NCBI GenBank assembly: GCA_964549105.1
Contig: CAZJTZ010000015.1
Span: 9,301-73,300 of the forward strand
Source of the DNA: Hydrogenedens sp964549105
GTDB taxonomy: Bacteria > Hydrogenedentota > Hydrogenedentia > Hydrogenedentales > Hydrogenedentaceae
Direction: 5' to 3'
DNA: 64,000 bases
Position numbers and translations under genes: made by a program. Below the pieces are notes generated by a model, which was not told the DNA's origin, ran no database searches, and saw only the letters and a program-made list of their open reading frames with translations. Positions 1 through 9,596 of this stretch are shown here, piece after piece; position 1 is the stretch's first letter, and every line of letters begins with the position of its first letter.

Positions 1-372
1 ATCTTCACCCATAAATTTGTAATCAAAAGACCTTGCCCCATTTTCGGAATATACCGTTGTCAAATGCTTCACCACAGGAACAGGTGCGTAGAGATATACC
101 TTCCAGCCACCTTTTTGCCAGAGCAAAAATTTTAAAATTCTTTCAATATAGAAAAGACTGGACTCAAAAAGGGGATGTCCAATGGGGAAGATATATGTCT
201 CGTATCTGGAAATAGAATTGTTGAGCCTCTCTAATGCAATGATTACCTTTTCAGATTTATCAATTTCGCTTACTTTTTTCTTAAACGCATCATTTACTAA
301 TTTAGGTGGTATAAAATTGGGGTCCATGGGTGGGGTAATTCTTGGTTTGACAAACATCCAGTCAAAATTCAT
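1..372 (-). CDS. Partial protein cut by left window edge, possibly N-terminus of a ROK/ASKHA-associated protein
   Basis: An open frame of 124 codons starts at an ATG at 372 and is still open at base 1, so the 3' part is missing. A GGAGAAG ribosome binding site lies 4-10 bases upstream. The start reads MNFDWMFVKPRITPPMDPNF and later segments include WQKGGWKVYLYAPVP and ARSFDYKFMGED. There is no signal peptide or membrane segment. It lies 50 bp downstream of the ROK kinase gene on the same strand, so it is probably co-transcribed. From memory, this kind of N-terminus occurs in longer ROK-family or glucokinase-like proteins, but the diagnostic ATP-binding motifs would lie beyond the edge, so the family call is a guess. 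Confidence 0.8.
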   Translation of the reverse strand, partial: MNFDWMFVKPRITPPMDPNFIPPKLVNDAFKKKVSEIDKSEKVIIALERLNNSISRYETYIFPIGHPLFESSLFYIERILKFLLWQKGGWKVYLYAPVPVVKHLTTVYSENGARSFDYKFMGED

Positions 373-421
373 TACTCTTCTCCTTCTGTTTATATTTTAG
401 AATTTTAATTAAATTTCTTCT

Positions 422-1405
422 TTATTTCTTTTCATCTTTTTGGACATATAAAAGAGCAGCACCGAGGGCAACGGCGTCATCGCCTAATTTCCCCTTTACA
501 ATTTGAACTTTTTTCCTTAAAAAGGGCATAGCATGCTCTTTTACTGCTTTGGGTATCTCTTCAAGATAAATTTTTCCTAATGCTTCCACAAGCCCCCCAC
601 CTAAAATAACCAATTCAGGACTTAAAACATTAATTAAATTTGCAATGGCTACACCTGTTAAGTATGCGGCTCTACGGACAATATCTTCTACCTTTTTCTC
701 GCCATTTTCAATGGCATCTGCAATAACACCACTACGCAACTTTGATATATCTGTTCCAATCTTATCCGAAAGATAAGGACTTTCACCACGAAGAATAAGT
801 GCCATTATCTCCTTCGCAATAGCAATTCTTGATGCCAGAGCCTCTAAACAGCCTCTTTTACCACAGCCGCATAGCGGTCCATCCATCTGAAGCGTCATGT
901 GTCCGATTTCACCTGCTCCACCACTGGCACCGTGCACAATTTTACGATTGATTATTAATCCACCACCAATACCTGTACCCGGGAATACGCCAATCACATG
1001 TTTTGCATCTTTGTTTCCCCCTAAAAGCCATTCGGCATAAGTCCCAAGATTGACATCATTGTCCAGGACGACAGGAACTGAAAAATGTTTTGATAAAATA
1101 TCAACAACAGGGAAATTTTCCCAACCCAGATTGGGAGTGTTATTGACAATTCCATTTTTGGGGTCAACCGGTCCCGGTGCTCCAATCCCTATCCCACAGA
1201 TTTTGGGATTCCCTGCACCTTTGATTGATTCCTCAATGGTCTCAATAATCCTTTTTTCAGGGTTAGAATTTTTTGCCCATCCCTTTGTCTTTTTCCTATA
1301 ACGGGATATAATTTCATATTTAGAATTTACAATAATAGAAAGGATTTTAGTTCCACCGACATCCACACCAATAACATATTCATTGGGTTTCATTAAGTCT
1401 TTCAT
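422..1405 (-). CDS. ROK family sugar kinase (glucokinase-like)
   Basis: Cytoplasmic ATP-dependent sugar kinase of 327 residues, the normal ROK length. Visible motifs in order: the phosphate-binding GVDVGGTK near residue 13, GIGAPGPVD, the catalytic DNDVN, GTGIGGGLI, the sugar-binding GEIGHM, and the zinc-binding CGCGKRGCLE that defines ROK proteins. The ExGH and Asp residues are intact, so it should be active. Glucose or N-acetyl sugars are the usual substrates and cannot be separated by eye. There is no N-terminal helix-turn-helix, so it is a kinase rather than an NagC/XylR-type repressor. It precedes the edge-truncated gene on the same strand. Confidence 0.92.
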   Translation of the reverse strand: MKDLMKPNEYVIGVDVGGTKILSIIVNSKYEIISRYRKKTKGWAKNSNPEKRIIETIEESIKGAGNPKICGIGIGAPGPVDPKNGIVNNTPNLGWENFPVVDILSKHFSVPVVLDNDVNLGTYAEWLLGGNKDAKHVIGVFPGTGIGGGLIINRKIVHGASGGAGEIGHMTLQMDGPLCGCGKRGCLEALASRIAIAKEIMALILRGESPYLSDKIGTDISKLRSGVIADAIENGEKKVEDIVRRAAYLTGVAIANLINVLSPELVILGGGLVEALGKIYLEEIPKAVKEHAMPFLRKKVQIVKGKLGDDAVALGAALLYVQKDEKK

Positions 1406-1509
1406 GAAGTATACCTCTGTTTTACTTTTATGATTAACAGAATCTCACAAGTTAGATAATCAATTATACCTAAAAGTTAAAGAAAGATATAAAAAACGTC
1501 TAATTGTAG

Positions 1510-2046
1510 TTACGCTTTCCGTTGAACTGGCTCTGTCAACTTCATACCATATTCAAAAACGCCTTTGTTTTGTTCATGCACCTTTTGAGGAAGGTTCGAA
1601 AATATGGCTTTCTGCCAGCAATCATAAGGAATATCAAGATAATTACTTAATGCACCTAAAAGACATATATTAAAGTTTTTTTGATTTACAGGTTGATAAT
1701 TTCCTGTGTTGAGCAAATTAAAGTCTTTGCTCTCGCCTACAATTAATGAAATATCTATAATTACTGCGTTTTTTTTCATTCTATACAGGTTATTTTCTAA
1801 CTCGTCAGGGTGCATCAGGACTAAATAATCGCCATCTTCATCGGGCACCATGGGGCTATAAACTTTCTCACCAAATCGAACATCACTTGATACAGAACCA
1901 CCACGCTGGCTCATTCCATGAATTTCACTCTTTCTCACATCGTAACCTGCATAAAACGCTGCATCTGCAACAATATTTGACGATAAAATGACCCCTGTTC
2001 CACCTATACCTGCTAAAATGACATTTATAACTTTATGATTTTGCAT
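1510..2046 (-). CDS. iorB: Indolepyruvate oxidoreductase subunit beta
   Basis: Gamma/beta-type subunit of the 2-oxoacid:ferredoxin oxidoreductase superfamily. It works with IorA to oxidise aryl pyruvates from aromatic amino-acid transamination to aryl-acetyl-CoA, reducing ferredoxin. The N-terminus has GIGGTGVIL, followed by SEIHGMSQRGGSV, typical of IorB. The start is set at the ATG at 2046 because AAGGAG sits 9 bases upstream; an in-frame TTG at 2064 lies at the edge of that Shine-Dalgarno and is unlikely. The gene overlaps the 3' end of iorA by 14 bp, so the two are translationally coupled. Length is 178 residues, slightly short of the usual 190-200. Confidence 0.93.
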   Translation of the reverse strand: MQNHKVINVILAGIGGTGVILSSNIVADAAFYAGYDVRKSEIHGMSQRGGSVSSDVRFGEKVYSPMVPDEDGDYLVLMHPDELENNLYRMKKNAVIIDISLIVGESKDFNLLNTGNYQPVNQKNFNICLLGALSNYLDIPYDCWQKAIFSNLPQKVHEQNKGVFEYGMKLTEPVQRKA

Positions 2047-3631
2047 CACAAATTTCTCCTTCAAGTTGCTTTTCTTCTAACTTTTCAATCTTTTTCTTTG
2101 CTAATGCACAGGTTTTTCTCATTACAATCAGATTTGTTTTGCCATTTTCCAGAGCAGGCAATATCTCCTTTTGAAAATCTGAAACTCGTTCGGTTACAAC
2201 CACATTTTCTACTCCTATGGCTTTTGCTACATCCTCAATCTTTACTTGATTTGTAGGCTTGTGGTCTAATGTTCTGCCTGTGCCGGGATGTTCCTGCATA
2301 CCTGTCATAGCCGTTGTTCTATTATCAAGGACAACGATAACATGCCCAGTAGAAGGTGGATTGTAGACCATCTCCGTTACACCGGGGATTCCGCTGTGGA
2401 TAAATGTGCTATCGCCAATTACGCTTACGACCCGTTTCGCCTCTTCAGGCGGCAAGGTATGGCGTAAACCAAGTCCTACTCCAATGCTTGCACCCATACA
2501 AACACATGTGTCTGTGGATTGGAATGGGGGTAATACGCTCAATGTATAACAACCGATGTCTCCTGCTACAATACAATTTAACTTTGCCAAAACTGTGAAT
2601 GTAGCACGATGTGGACAACCATCGCATAGTCTCGGTGGTTTGCCTCTTACTACAGGTGGCTCAGGTGTTGTTATGCCTTGCAATATCCTACGCACACGAA
2701 CTACATTTAATTCACCAAATCTATACATTTCGGGTTTTTCATCCACAGGAATTTTATGATATCGGCAATTTTCAACAAGATAGGGGTCGCCTTCTTCAAT
2801 CACGATACAACGCTTATGCTTCTGCACAAAGGAACGCACCTTTTCTGATGGGAAAGGATAACTCATACTGATTTTTAAGACAGAGGCATTGGATTCTGCT
2901 TCTAATACATGCAAGTAGGAAACTCCTGAGGTGATAATGCCCAAATCCTGAAACTTAATTGTTTCCTTGTTCAGATTTGAGGTATTGTTCCACTCTTTAA
3001 TTTTGGCTAATTTTTCACGAAGCCTTCGATGTGCAATTCTCGCGTAGCCGGGTATCATTACTCTTCCCTGCTTATCGGGCTGGTAATGTTCTGGGAAAAC
3101 AGGTTTGTATTCCGTCTCTTCAAATTCGACAATTGACTTAGAATGACAAACCCTTGTCGTAGGCCTCAGAAGCACAGGCAATCCCCACTCGTGGGACAAT
3201 CTGACTGCTTCTATCAAAAAATCGTAGCACTCCTGACTATCACACGGTTCTAACATCATCACACCCGCAGCGCGGGCATAGTTACGATTATCCTGCTCAT
3301 TTTGGCTGGAGTGCATATCCGGGTCGTCTGCGGAAACTACGACTAATGCCCCAGCCACACCTGTATAGGCAACGGTAAAAAGTGGGTCAGAAGCCACATT
3401 CAGTCCAACATGCTTCATCGTAACTAATGATTTTCCACCAGCATAAGCCACACCGATACCCACTTCTAAGGCTACCTTCTCGTTCGGACACCATTGCGCT
3501 TTTCCGCCAAATTCAGAAAAATACTCTAAAATCTCTGTTGACGGCGTTCCTGGATAGCCCGAACCTAAATTGATACCTACATGAAGTGCTGCCAATGCAA
3601 TTGCTTCATTACCGAATAACAATTTTTTCAT
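2033..3631 (-). CDS. iorA: Indolepyruvate ferredoxin oxidoreductase subunit alpha lacking the C-terminal ferredoxin domain
   Basis: Thiamine-diphosphate-dependent catalytic subunit. The pyrimidine-binding region comes first (GYPGTPSTEILEYF near residue 25). The pyrophosphate-binding region follows (GDIGCYTL, CMGASIGVGLG, then GDSTFIHSGI and LDNRTTAMTGMQEHPG). The family is normally about 590-640 residues and ends in a two-cluster [4Fe-4S] domain with repeated CxxCxxC motifs. This protein stops at 532 residues in a charged helix (KKKIEKLEEKQLEGE) with no such cysteine motif. It is followed directly by overlapping iorB. Either electrons pass through a separate ferredoxin encoded elsewhere, or the domain has been lost. 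The start ATG has a modest TGGAG 12 bases upstream. Confidence 0.93.
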   Translation of the reverse strand: MKKLLFGNEAIALAALHVGINLGSGYPGTPSTEILEYFSEFGGKAQWCPNEKVALEVGIGVAYAGGKSLVTMKHVGLNVASDPLFTVAYTGVAGALVVVSADDPDMHSSQNEQDNRNYARAAGVMMLEPCDSQECYDFLIEAVRLSHEWGLPVLLRPTTRVCHSKSIVEFEETEYKPVFPEHYQPDKQGRVMIPGYARIAHRRLREKLAKIKEWNNTSNLNKETIKFQDLGIITSGVSYLHVLEAESNASVLKISMSYPFPSEKVRSFVQKHKRCIVIEEGDPYLVENCRYHKIPVDEKPEMYRFGELNVVRVRRILQGITTPEPPVVRGKPPRLCDGCPHRATFTVLAKLNCIVAGDIGCYTLSVLPPFQSTDTCVCMGASIGVGLGLRHTLPPEEAKRVVSVIGDSTFIHSGIPGVTEMVYNPPSTGHVIVVLDNRTTAMTGMQEHPGTGRTLDHKPTNQVKIEDVAKAIGVENVVVTERVSDFQKEILPALENGKTNLIVMRKTCALAKKKIEKLEEKQLEGEICDAKS

Positions 3632-3767
3632 GAAAACAATAATTCTCCATCAATAAGTGTGAAAAGTTTCAAGAAGGAACAGTTACTTATAATAAACCAA
3701 ACAGCCGATTTTTATCAAATATATTTATGTAATATTAATATTAATAATGATAATTATTTGATTTTAC

Positions 3768-5198
3768 TTATATGTTTAACAATCCCTTAGTTACTCTATA
3801 AAAATATATAGGTGCATATACGACTAAAGAGAATGGTTTAGGATAATCTTTTATTAATCTAACTATTCGTTTGGGGTTAGTATAGAATTTTTTATTTGCT
3901 TTTCTCTGATAATCAAATAGCACTTCATCTGGTAGGTCTGTTAAATTTATTCTTGCATCCGCAAAATCGAGGTCTGTATATCTCAAATCTTTCAGTTTTT
4001 CGGATTTATTCTGTTTTACCCAATCATAGAGGTGGGTTCCAGGAAATGGTATAACTGTAAAAAAACTTGCAGTATGTAAACTTGACCCATCTGCCACATC
4101 TATAGTCATTTGAAGTTCTTCCTCGGTCTCTGTCGGAAAACCCATCATACAGAATCCATTTGCATATATTTTTTTCTTTGTCATCATGTCTATTGCGTTT
4201 AAGAATTTGGGAATGTCTAAATTTTTATGTGTAAACTTTTGTAATCGAGGTGAACCTGTCTCTAATGCAAACGAACACATATAGGTACCAAAATTGTAAA
4301 AGGCTTCTGCAACCTCTTCTGTAACCAAATCTGCTCGAATAGCATTTGGGAAAGCCGCCTTAAATTTTAACCCTTTCTTAGATACTAACTCGGAAAAATC
4401 AAGTACCCTTTTACTATCAAAATTAAAATTGTCATCCAAAAATTCAAAATCGTTAATCCTATATTTATTTTGTAAATATTCAATCTCTTCTACTATCCTC
4501 TCCGCGGAATACATACGAATTTTTCTCCCGAATATCCTATGACACCACATACATTGATACGGACAACCCCGACTACTAACTACTGACGCATACTTGCGAA
4601 ATGGAATTGGTGCCATGGATTGCCGTTTCCAATATTTTGTTAAATCTATCAGGTCATACGCAGGAATAGGTAATTGATTCAAATCTTCAACTACGGGAAG
4701 AACACCGGGATTTTCTATAACCTCTCCATCCTTGTTCTTCCATACTATACCCGGGATATTTTTCAAAGACTCACGCTCAGGATAACTCTCTACTATATGC
4801 TTTAATGCTACCTCTCCTTCACCAGGAACTACTATATCTATCTCCTTAAACTCGTTAAATATCTCTCCTCTTACTGAGGAAGCATGTGGTCCACCTATTA
4901 AAATCCAGACATCTGGAAGCCTTTCCTTTACAATCTTTGAAATATCATCTATTAGATAAGAAAAAATTGTTAGTGTCCCTAACCCTACAATATCTGGATT
5001 AAAATCGGAAATTTCCTTCGTCAAATCTTCGGTAGATAAATTGTCTAATCTCTGGTTAATAAGTTTAATCTCGACATCCAATTCCTTCCGCAAATAAGCA
5101 GCAAGAGACATAATGCCCATAGGCGGAGTAACTAATGGATACATCGCCCTGCGAAAACCAAGATTGACTAAAACTATTCTTAATTTATTGTTGTTCAT
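3768..5198 (-). CDS. B12-binding domain radical SAM protein
   Basis: 476 residues. The first ~150 form a cobalamin-binding Rossmann domain (GLGTLTIFS, then ILIGGPHASSV). The radical SAM core has the cluster motif CPYQCMWC near residue 209, followed by EFLDDNFNFD and MMGFPTETEEEL typical of this class. Known relatives methylate or rearrange unactivated carbons, for example in hopanoid, lipid or natural-product modification; the substrate cannot be told from sequence. It lies directly downstream of the two GT39-type glycosyltransferases on the same strand, which suggests a role in envelope lipid or glycan modification, though that is only context. The DxxH-type cobalamin ligand is not obvious, so B12 may bind base-off without a histidine. 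Confidence 0.88.
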   Translation of the reverse strand: MNNNKLRIVLVNLGFRRAMYPLVTPPMGIMSLAAYLRKELDVEIKLINQRLDNLSTEDLTKEISDFNPDIVGLGTLTIFSYLIDDISKIVKERLPDVWILIGGPHASSVRGEIFNEFKEIDIVVPGEGEVALKHIVESYPERESLKNIPGIVWKNKDGEVIENPGVLPVVEDLNQLPIPAYDLIDLTKYWKRQSMAPIPFRKYASVVSSRGCPYQCMWCHRIFGRKIRMYSAERIVEEIEYLQNKYRINDFEFLDDNFNFDSKRVLDFSELVSKKGLKFKAAFPNAIRADLVTEEVAEAFYNFGTYMCSFALETGSPRLQKFTHKNLDIPKFLNAIDMMTKKKIYANGFCMMGFPTETEEELQMTIDVADGSSLHTASFFTVIPFPGTHLYDWVKQNKSEKLKDLRYTDLDFADARINLTDLPDEVLFDYQRKANKKFYTNPKRIVRLIKDYPKPFSLVVYAPIYFYRVTKGLLNI

Positions 5199-5287
5199 TA
5201 AATATAAAAAGAAATACTCTTTTAGTTAAAGGATTAATTGATATTTATTATCATAACACATTAATAAAATATATAATTTCTCGATGT

Positions 5288-7417
5288 TCAATTACCACTT
5301 TTTATTCTTACTTTATCTACATACAAAGACAATAAGCCTTGTGTCAATAATACAAAGCCATCATTTTCATACTTTTTGAGTGTTTTGAAGGTTTTATTTA
5401 TCTCTTCCACATTGTCCTGTTGACTAAAAATTGGCGACACAAGTGGTTTGTAGATTGCTTCATAATCTTTATTCATTTTCCAGATTTCATCAAATAAGTT
5501 CTTAGACTTTTCAATATTGCCAATTTTGTATTCATAAACTGCTTTTAGAAAAGTCCCATTTATATAGTTTGGATATTCCCGTATCATATAATCAATTAAC
5601 TTCTCTGCAAAAACATATTCCCCTTCTATGAGTAAATCATTGATTAAAAAACTAAGTATATAGGGTGACATAGGCCAGAAAAAAATACTGTCTTTTAATA
5701 ACTTTTCATACTTACTTTTTTCTGTTTCTGGAATACCTAAATCTTTTGCTACTTTTCCAAAATCTACCTTTCCTAAATTTAATTCTTCATCATTTTCCTC
5801 TTTATTATTTTCAAATTCCCCCTTTTTTTCTATTAAACCTACATACAAATTATAATGGCCTGGGAAAAGTTTCCAAAAAGTATTGAATCCTTGAGACTGT
5901 AAGTTATTGTTTAAAATTGTAATAGGGTCACATTGACAAAACCACATTACGGGGTAAGATTCACATAGTATCCAGACACGGTTATTATTACCTGATGTTT
6001 TGTCTCTTAATTCTTTCTCTGCTCTATTTGCTACATCATAAAAGGAAAAGTATGGAATAAAATTTAAATCTTCCCTTTTCTTATATATTTTCCCCACATC
6101 CCAAAAAGTTGCAAATTTATGCCCTAATATACTGTCCCCTATTGTTGCATTTTTTTCTATATATCTTATTGCATTTTTATAATCTGTTCTGTTTTTGAAC
6201 ATATTAAAACTTAGCGATTGAACAATAAACAGTGCTATTAAAAATACTGTTAAGATTCTACTAACATTTTTTATTGGAATATCTAATAATGTAGAAGAAG
6301 CAAACAGATATATTATCGGTAAGAGATAAAAAAAGTATAGTGGGTGAAAAATGGGTTTATGAAGTAATATTTGGAGCAAAAGAAAACAGAGGATAGGACA
6401 CAGAAATATCCAGAAAAGGTACCAGGAACCCCCATTTTCTTTCTTTTTACTTTTTATAAATTTAAACAAGACAATGATTAAGAATATAAAAGACGAAAGA
6501 AATAATATAATAGATAGAAAATTATCATAGATATTTTGAAAAGATAACAGACTATTCCAAAAGTTGCTGAGAGGATAATTAAGATTTGTTTTCCACGCTG
6601 GTAATAGTTCTTCAGATAAGCCTACTGAATCATTTCCAAACAAACGATTAAATAATAAAACTACACTCGCCCTTTCTTCGTTTGAAGAATCGAGGTTATA
6701 CATAAATGGATTTTGATAAAAGAACCAGATAATCCAGATAAAAATGGAAAGTATACTTTGGCTTATCCAGTATATCTTTTTCTTCCAGCCAACATTTTCT
6801 CCCGCGATGAGAACTATCGGAATTTGAAAAATGGGAACCGTGGCATAAACTACATGGAACCAGGGCATAACCATATTTGATAGGAAACCGATAATGAGCC
6901 AGAGCGATTTCCCCCTTTTGTTTTCTATAAATTTATACAGAGAGAAAAAAGCCAGCAGTACAAAAAATTGAAGAAAGGCATAGCATTTGATTTCCTGGTG
7001 GAACCAGATATTAAATGGAGATAAACAAAAGAAAATACATGCTAAAAGTGCAGATTTTTTACCAACAACAGATTTTCCGAAGTAATATAAAACTATAATA
7101 GAAAATAGCCCAAAGGTAATAGGGAGAAGCCTCCATATCCATTCTAAATTCGGGAACAAGTTTATCCATAGATAAAAAATAATCCCTGCCAATGGAGAAA
7201 CGCCATAATCAGGACTATTTAGTTTGAGTATCTTCAAATACTCACCAAGCGTAGTTATTTTGGCATTTGCAATAATGACATATTCATCAAACCAGATAGA
7301 TTGGAATCTTAAGTTGGAAACACGAAGTAAAAATCCTAACAATAAAATTAAGATTAAGTATAATAAATCTCTTCTATTTTCTTTACCATAGGTATTTTTT
7401 ATTGCTTTATAATCCAT
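5288..7417 (-). CDS. GT39/ArnT-type membrane glycosyltransferase, paralogue A
   Basis: Integral membrane protein with roughly 10-12 hydrophobic segments in the first ~430 residues, then a soluble region of ~280 residues with helical TPR-like character. The first extracytoplasmic loop has SIWFDEYV, the acidic Asp-Glu pair expected for the catalytic site of polyprenyl-phosphate-sugar-dependent transferases (GT39/GT83). The acceptor is unknown. The ATG at 7417 is chosen; an in-frame GTG at 7432 has no ribosome binding site. It is a paralogue of the upstream gene, with matching features in the same order (LLPITFGLFSIIVLYYFGKS versus LLPILFGIFSIVLLYYFGKS). The two are separated by 18 bp and probably arose by tandem duplication. 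Confidence 0.85.
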   Translation of the reverse strand: MDYKAIKNTYGKENRRDLLYLILILLLGFLLRVSNLRFQSIWFDEYVIIANAKITTLGEYLKILKLNSPDYGVSPLAGIIFYLWINLFPNLEWIWRLLPITFGLFSIIVLYYFGKSVVGKKSALLACIFFCLSPFNIWFHQEIKCYAFLQFFVLLAFFSLYKFIENKRGKSLWLIIGFLSNMVMPWFHVVYATVPIFQIPIVLIAGENVGWKKKIYWISQSILSIFIWIIWFFYQNPFMYNLDSSNEERASVVLLFNRLFGNDSVGLSEELLPAWKTNLNYPLSNFWNSLLSFQNIYDNFLSIILFLSSFIFLIIVLFKFIKSKKKENGGSWYLFWIFLCPILCFLLLQILLHKPIFHPLYFFYLLPIIYLFASSTLLDIPIKNVSRILTVFLIALFIVQSLSFNMFKNRTDYKNAIRYIEKNATIGDSILGHKFATFWDVGKIYKKREDLNFIPYFSFYDVANRAEKELRDKTSGNNNRVWILCESYPVMWFCQCDPITILNNNLQSQGFNTFWKLFPGHYNLYVGLIEKKGEFENNKEENDEELNLGKVDFGKVAKDLGIPETEKSKYEKLLKDSIFFWPMSPYILSFLINDLLIEGEYVFAEKLIDYMIREYPNYINGTFLKAVYEYKIGNIEKSKNLFDEIWKMNKDYEAIYKPLVSPIFSQQDNVEEINKTFKTLKKYENDGFVLLTQGLLSLYVDKVRIKSGN

Positions 7418-7435
7418 ATTTATCTTTAACACTCA

Positions 7436-9541
7436 TTAAAAAAGTGCATTACCAATTAAGAAATAACCTTCCTTTTTTATCTTTTCTATATTATTCAAAA
7501 AATGATTGTCTAACATTGTATCCTCTTCGCAATTTAATGGAGACATAAAAAATTTTCTATAAAACATCCTTAAAACTATATCTGTATCTAACATCCTATT
7601 TATCTCTTCTTTTGACGCATCACATTTATCTGTCTGGAACAGGACAATTGCTTTGAGTAAATGTATTATTCCCCAATCTGGATATTCTTTTAGTAGATAA
7701 TTAGCCATTCCTTCCGCAAGAATAAAGTATTTATCTTTTATCATTTCACTCAAAACGATTACAGAGTGATATGAATAGATAGGTGGCCAAATTGTAATAT
7801 ATTTCTGAAGTATTTCCATATTTTTTCTATTTACCTCTCTATCCTCTGTCTCTATTCCAAAATCTTTTAATAAATCCTGATAGTTTACATTAGAAATAGA
7901 CGGAATTTGGGGTAAAGGTTTCTCATGCAAATTTAAGGAGTCTTTTTCTATTTTAACAACATAGAGATTAAACATACCCGGGAAAGGCTTTAGCGATACT
8001 TTCATTCCTATGGGTTGAAGATACTTTATCAATGCCACAGTTGGGTCATAGTTATAAAACCAGGTAAGAATAGTAGTTTCCATTAACACCCAAACAGACT
8101 TTTTCTGGGTATCCGATTCTAATAAATTTTCATAAACACTATCGGCAATTAACTGGAGCGAAAAAGCAGGATGGAATGTTATATCTTCTCGTTGATTGTA
8201 AAGTCTCCAAACCTCAAAAAAGTTTGTTCCTAATTGCAAATCGTAGATAATATCTTCTTTCTTTGCATTTTTGTCAATATATTCTACTGCGTCTTTATAG
8301 TCAGGACGAATATTAAATGATATAAGACCCAAGCACTGAATTATGTATAAAATAATGAGTATAACGGCGAGTATATTCGTCAAATATGGTTTCATACACT
8401 TACTTATGGTAAAGGAAATAATGAGATAGAGTATAGGGACCGTGTAATAAAAATAAAGTGGAAGAAAAATGGAAAGATTAAAAAGGACCCTTAACATTAA
8501 AAGGAAAATAGGAGGAACAAAGAAAAGAAGTGATACATAAATCAATTGACTCTTATATTTGTAATCCCATTCTTTTTTTCTTATACCCATAACAATATAT
8601 AACAGAAAAGTAACCACAAAAACAGTAGTCAATCCTATTAAAATTAGGTCTATATAAAGCCAGTTTTGTATTATAAATCTCCAAAATACATTGTGAATGA
8701 TATTTATATCGTTTGTCTTCCACTCAGGCAAAAGTTCGTTGCTTAACGACATACAGTCATTACCTAAAATAGATGTAAGAATAAATTTAGGAGTTAGGTG
8801 CTCTATTTCTAATAAAAGACTGTTATAAAAAGATGGGTTTAGCACAAATAGATACATAGCAAAAATAATTAGAGAAAGAACAGAAAAAAGGACCCATTTA
8901 CATTTGTCCCTGATTGTTATATTTTTAAAGATAAAAATGAATATGATTTGTAAACAAGGAACAAGTAAATACAATACATGAAACCATGGCAACAGTAAAT
9001 TTGAAATTGCACCTAAGGACAACCATAATTTTTTTTGGCTATCTGAAAAAATGTATTTATACAAGCAAAACCAGGAGAGTAAAGATAGGAATAACAGGAA
9101 AGAATAACTTTTTAGTTCTTGATGAATAAATATATTTATTGGTGACAGAGTCATAATCAATCCTGCCAAAAAACCTACTTTAACACCTCCAATAGATTTT
9201 CCAAAATAATAAAGCAAAACAATGGAAAAAATGCCGAACAGGATAGGAAGGAGTCTCCACACCCAGATTTGATTTGGAAAAAGGTTTACCCAAAAATAAT
9301 AAAGAACAGCACCCCCAGGGGATATTCCGTAATCCGGGACATTGAAATATAAAAGTTGTAAGTTAGAAAAAAAATCACAAACTCGGGCATTTGCAATAAA
9401 AACGAACTCTTCATGCCAGAGAGATTGTTCTGTAATATGAAAAAGCCTTGTAATAAAGCCTAATAAGATAAGGATAGGTAAGAGAGTAAAATCTCTTTGA
9501 AATATATTATGTTTTTTAGTTACCTCCACCCGAATACCCAA
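7436..9541 (-). CDS. GT39/ArnT-type membrane glycosyltransferase, paralogue B
   Basis: Same architecture as the downstream paralogue: many membrane helices, then a soluble C-terminal domain of about 250 residues. The loop after helix 1 reads SLWHEEFVF, so the usual Asp-Glu pair is Glu-Glu here. That is a possible change in the catalytic or metal-binding acidic residue. The start is unclear. The only start codons in frame are a TTG at 9541 and a GTG at 9529. A strong GGTGGAGGT (9530-9522) sits inside the frame but is not followed by an ATG, GTG or TTG at a normal distance. Length fits the TTG start when aligned with the paralogue. The gene follows the AGE epimerase by 55 bp. Confidence 0.85.
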   Translation of the reverse strand: MGIRVEVTKKHNIFQRDFTLLPILILLGFITRLFHITEQSLWHEEFVFIANARVCDFFSNLQLLYFNVPDYGISPGGAVLYYFWVNLFPNQIWVWRLLPILFGIFSIVLLYYFGKSIGGVKVGFLAGLIMTLSPINIFIHQELKSYSFLLFLSLLSWFCLYKYIFSDSQKKLWLSLGAISNLLLPWFHVLYLLVPCLQIIFIFIFKNITIRDKCKWVLFSVLSLIIFAMYLFVLNPSFYNSLLLEIEHLTPKFILTSILGNDCMSLSNELLPEWKTNDINIIHNVFWRFIIQNWLYIDLILIGLTTVFVVTFLLYIVMGIRKKEWDYKYKSQLIYVSLLFFVPPIFLLMLRVLFNLSIFLPLYFYYTVPILYLIISFTISKCMKPYLTNILAVILIILYIIQCLGLISFNIRPDYKDAVEYIDKNAKKEDIIYDLQLGTNFFEVWRLYNQREDITFHPAFSLQLIADSVYENLLESDTQKKSVWVLMETTILTWFYNYDPTVALIKYLQPIGMKVSLKPFPGMFNLYVVKIEKDSLNLHEKPLPQIPSISNVNYQDLLKDFGIETEDREVNRKNMEILQKYITIWPPIYSYHSVIVLSEMIKDKYFILAEGMANYLLKEYPDWGIIHLLKAIVLFQTDKCDASKEEINRMLDTDIVLRMFYRKFFMSPLNCEEDTMLDNHFLNNIEKIKKEGYFLIGNALF

Positions 9542-9596
9542 GTATAGGCTTATTAAATATAAACATCTATTTATCGCATAAAGGGCATATATTTTC

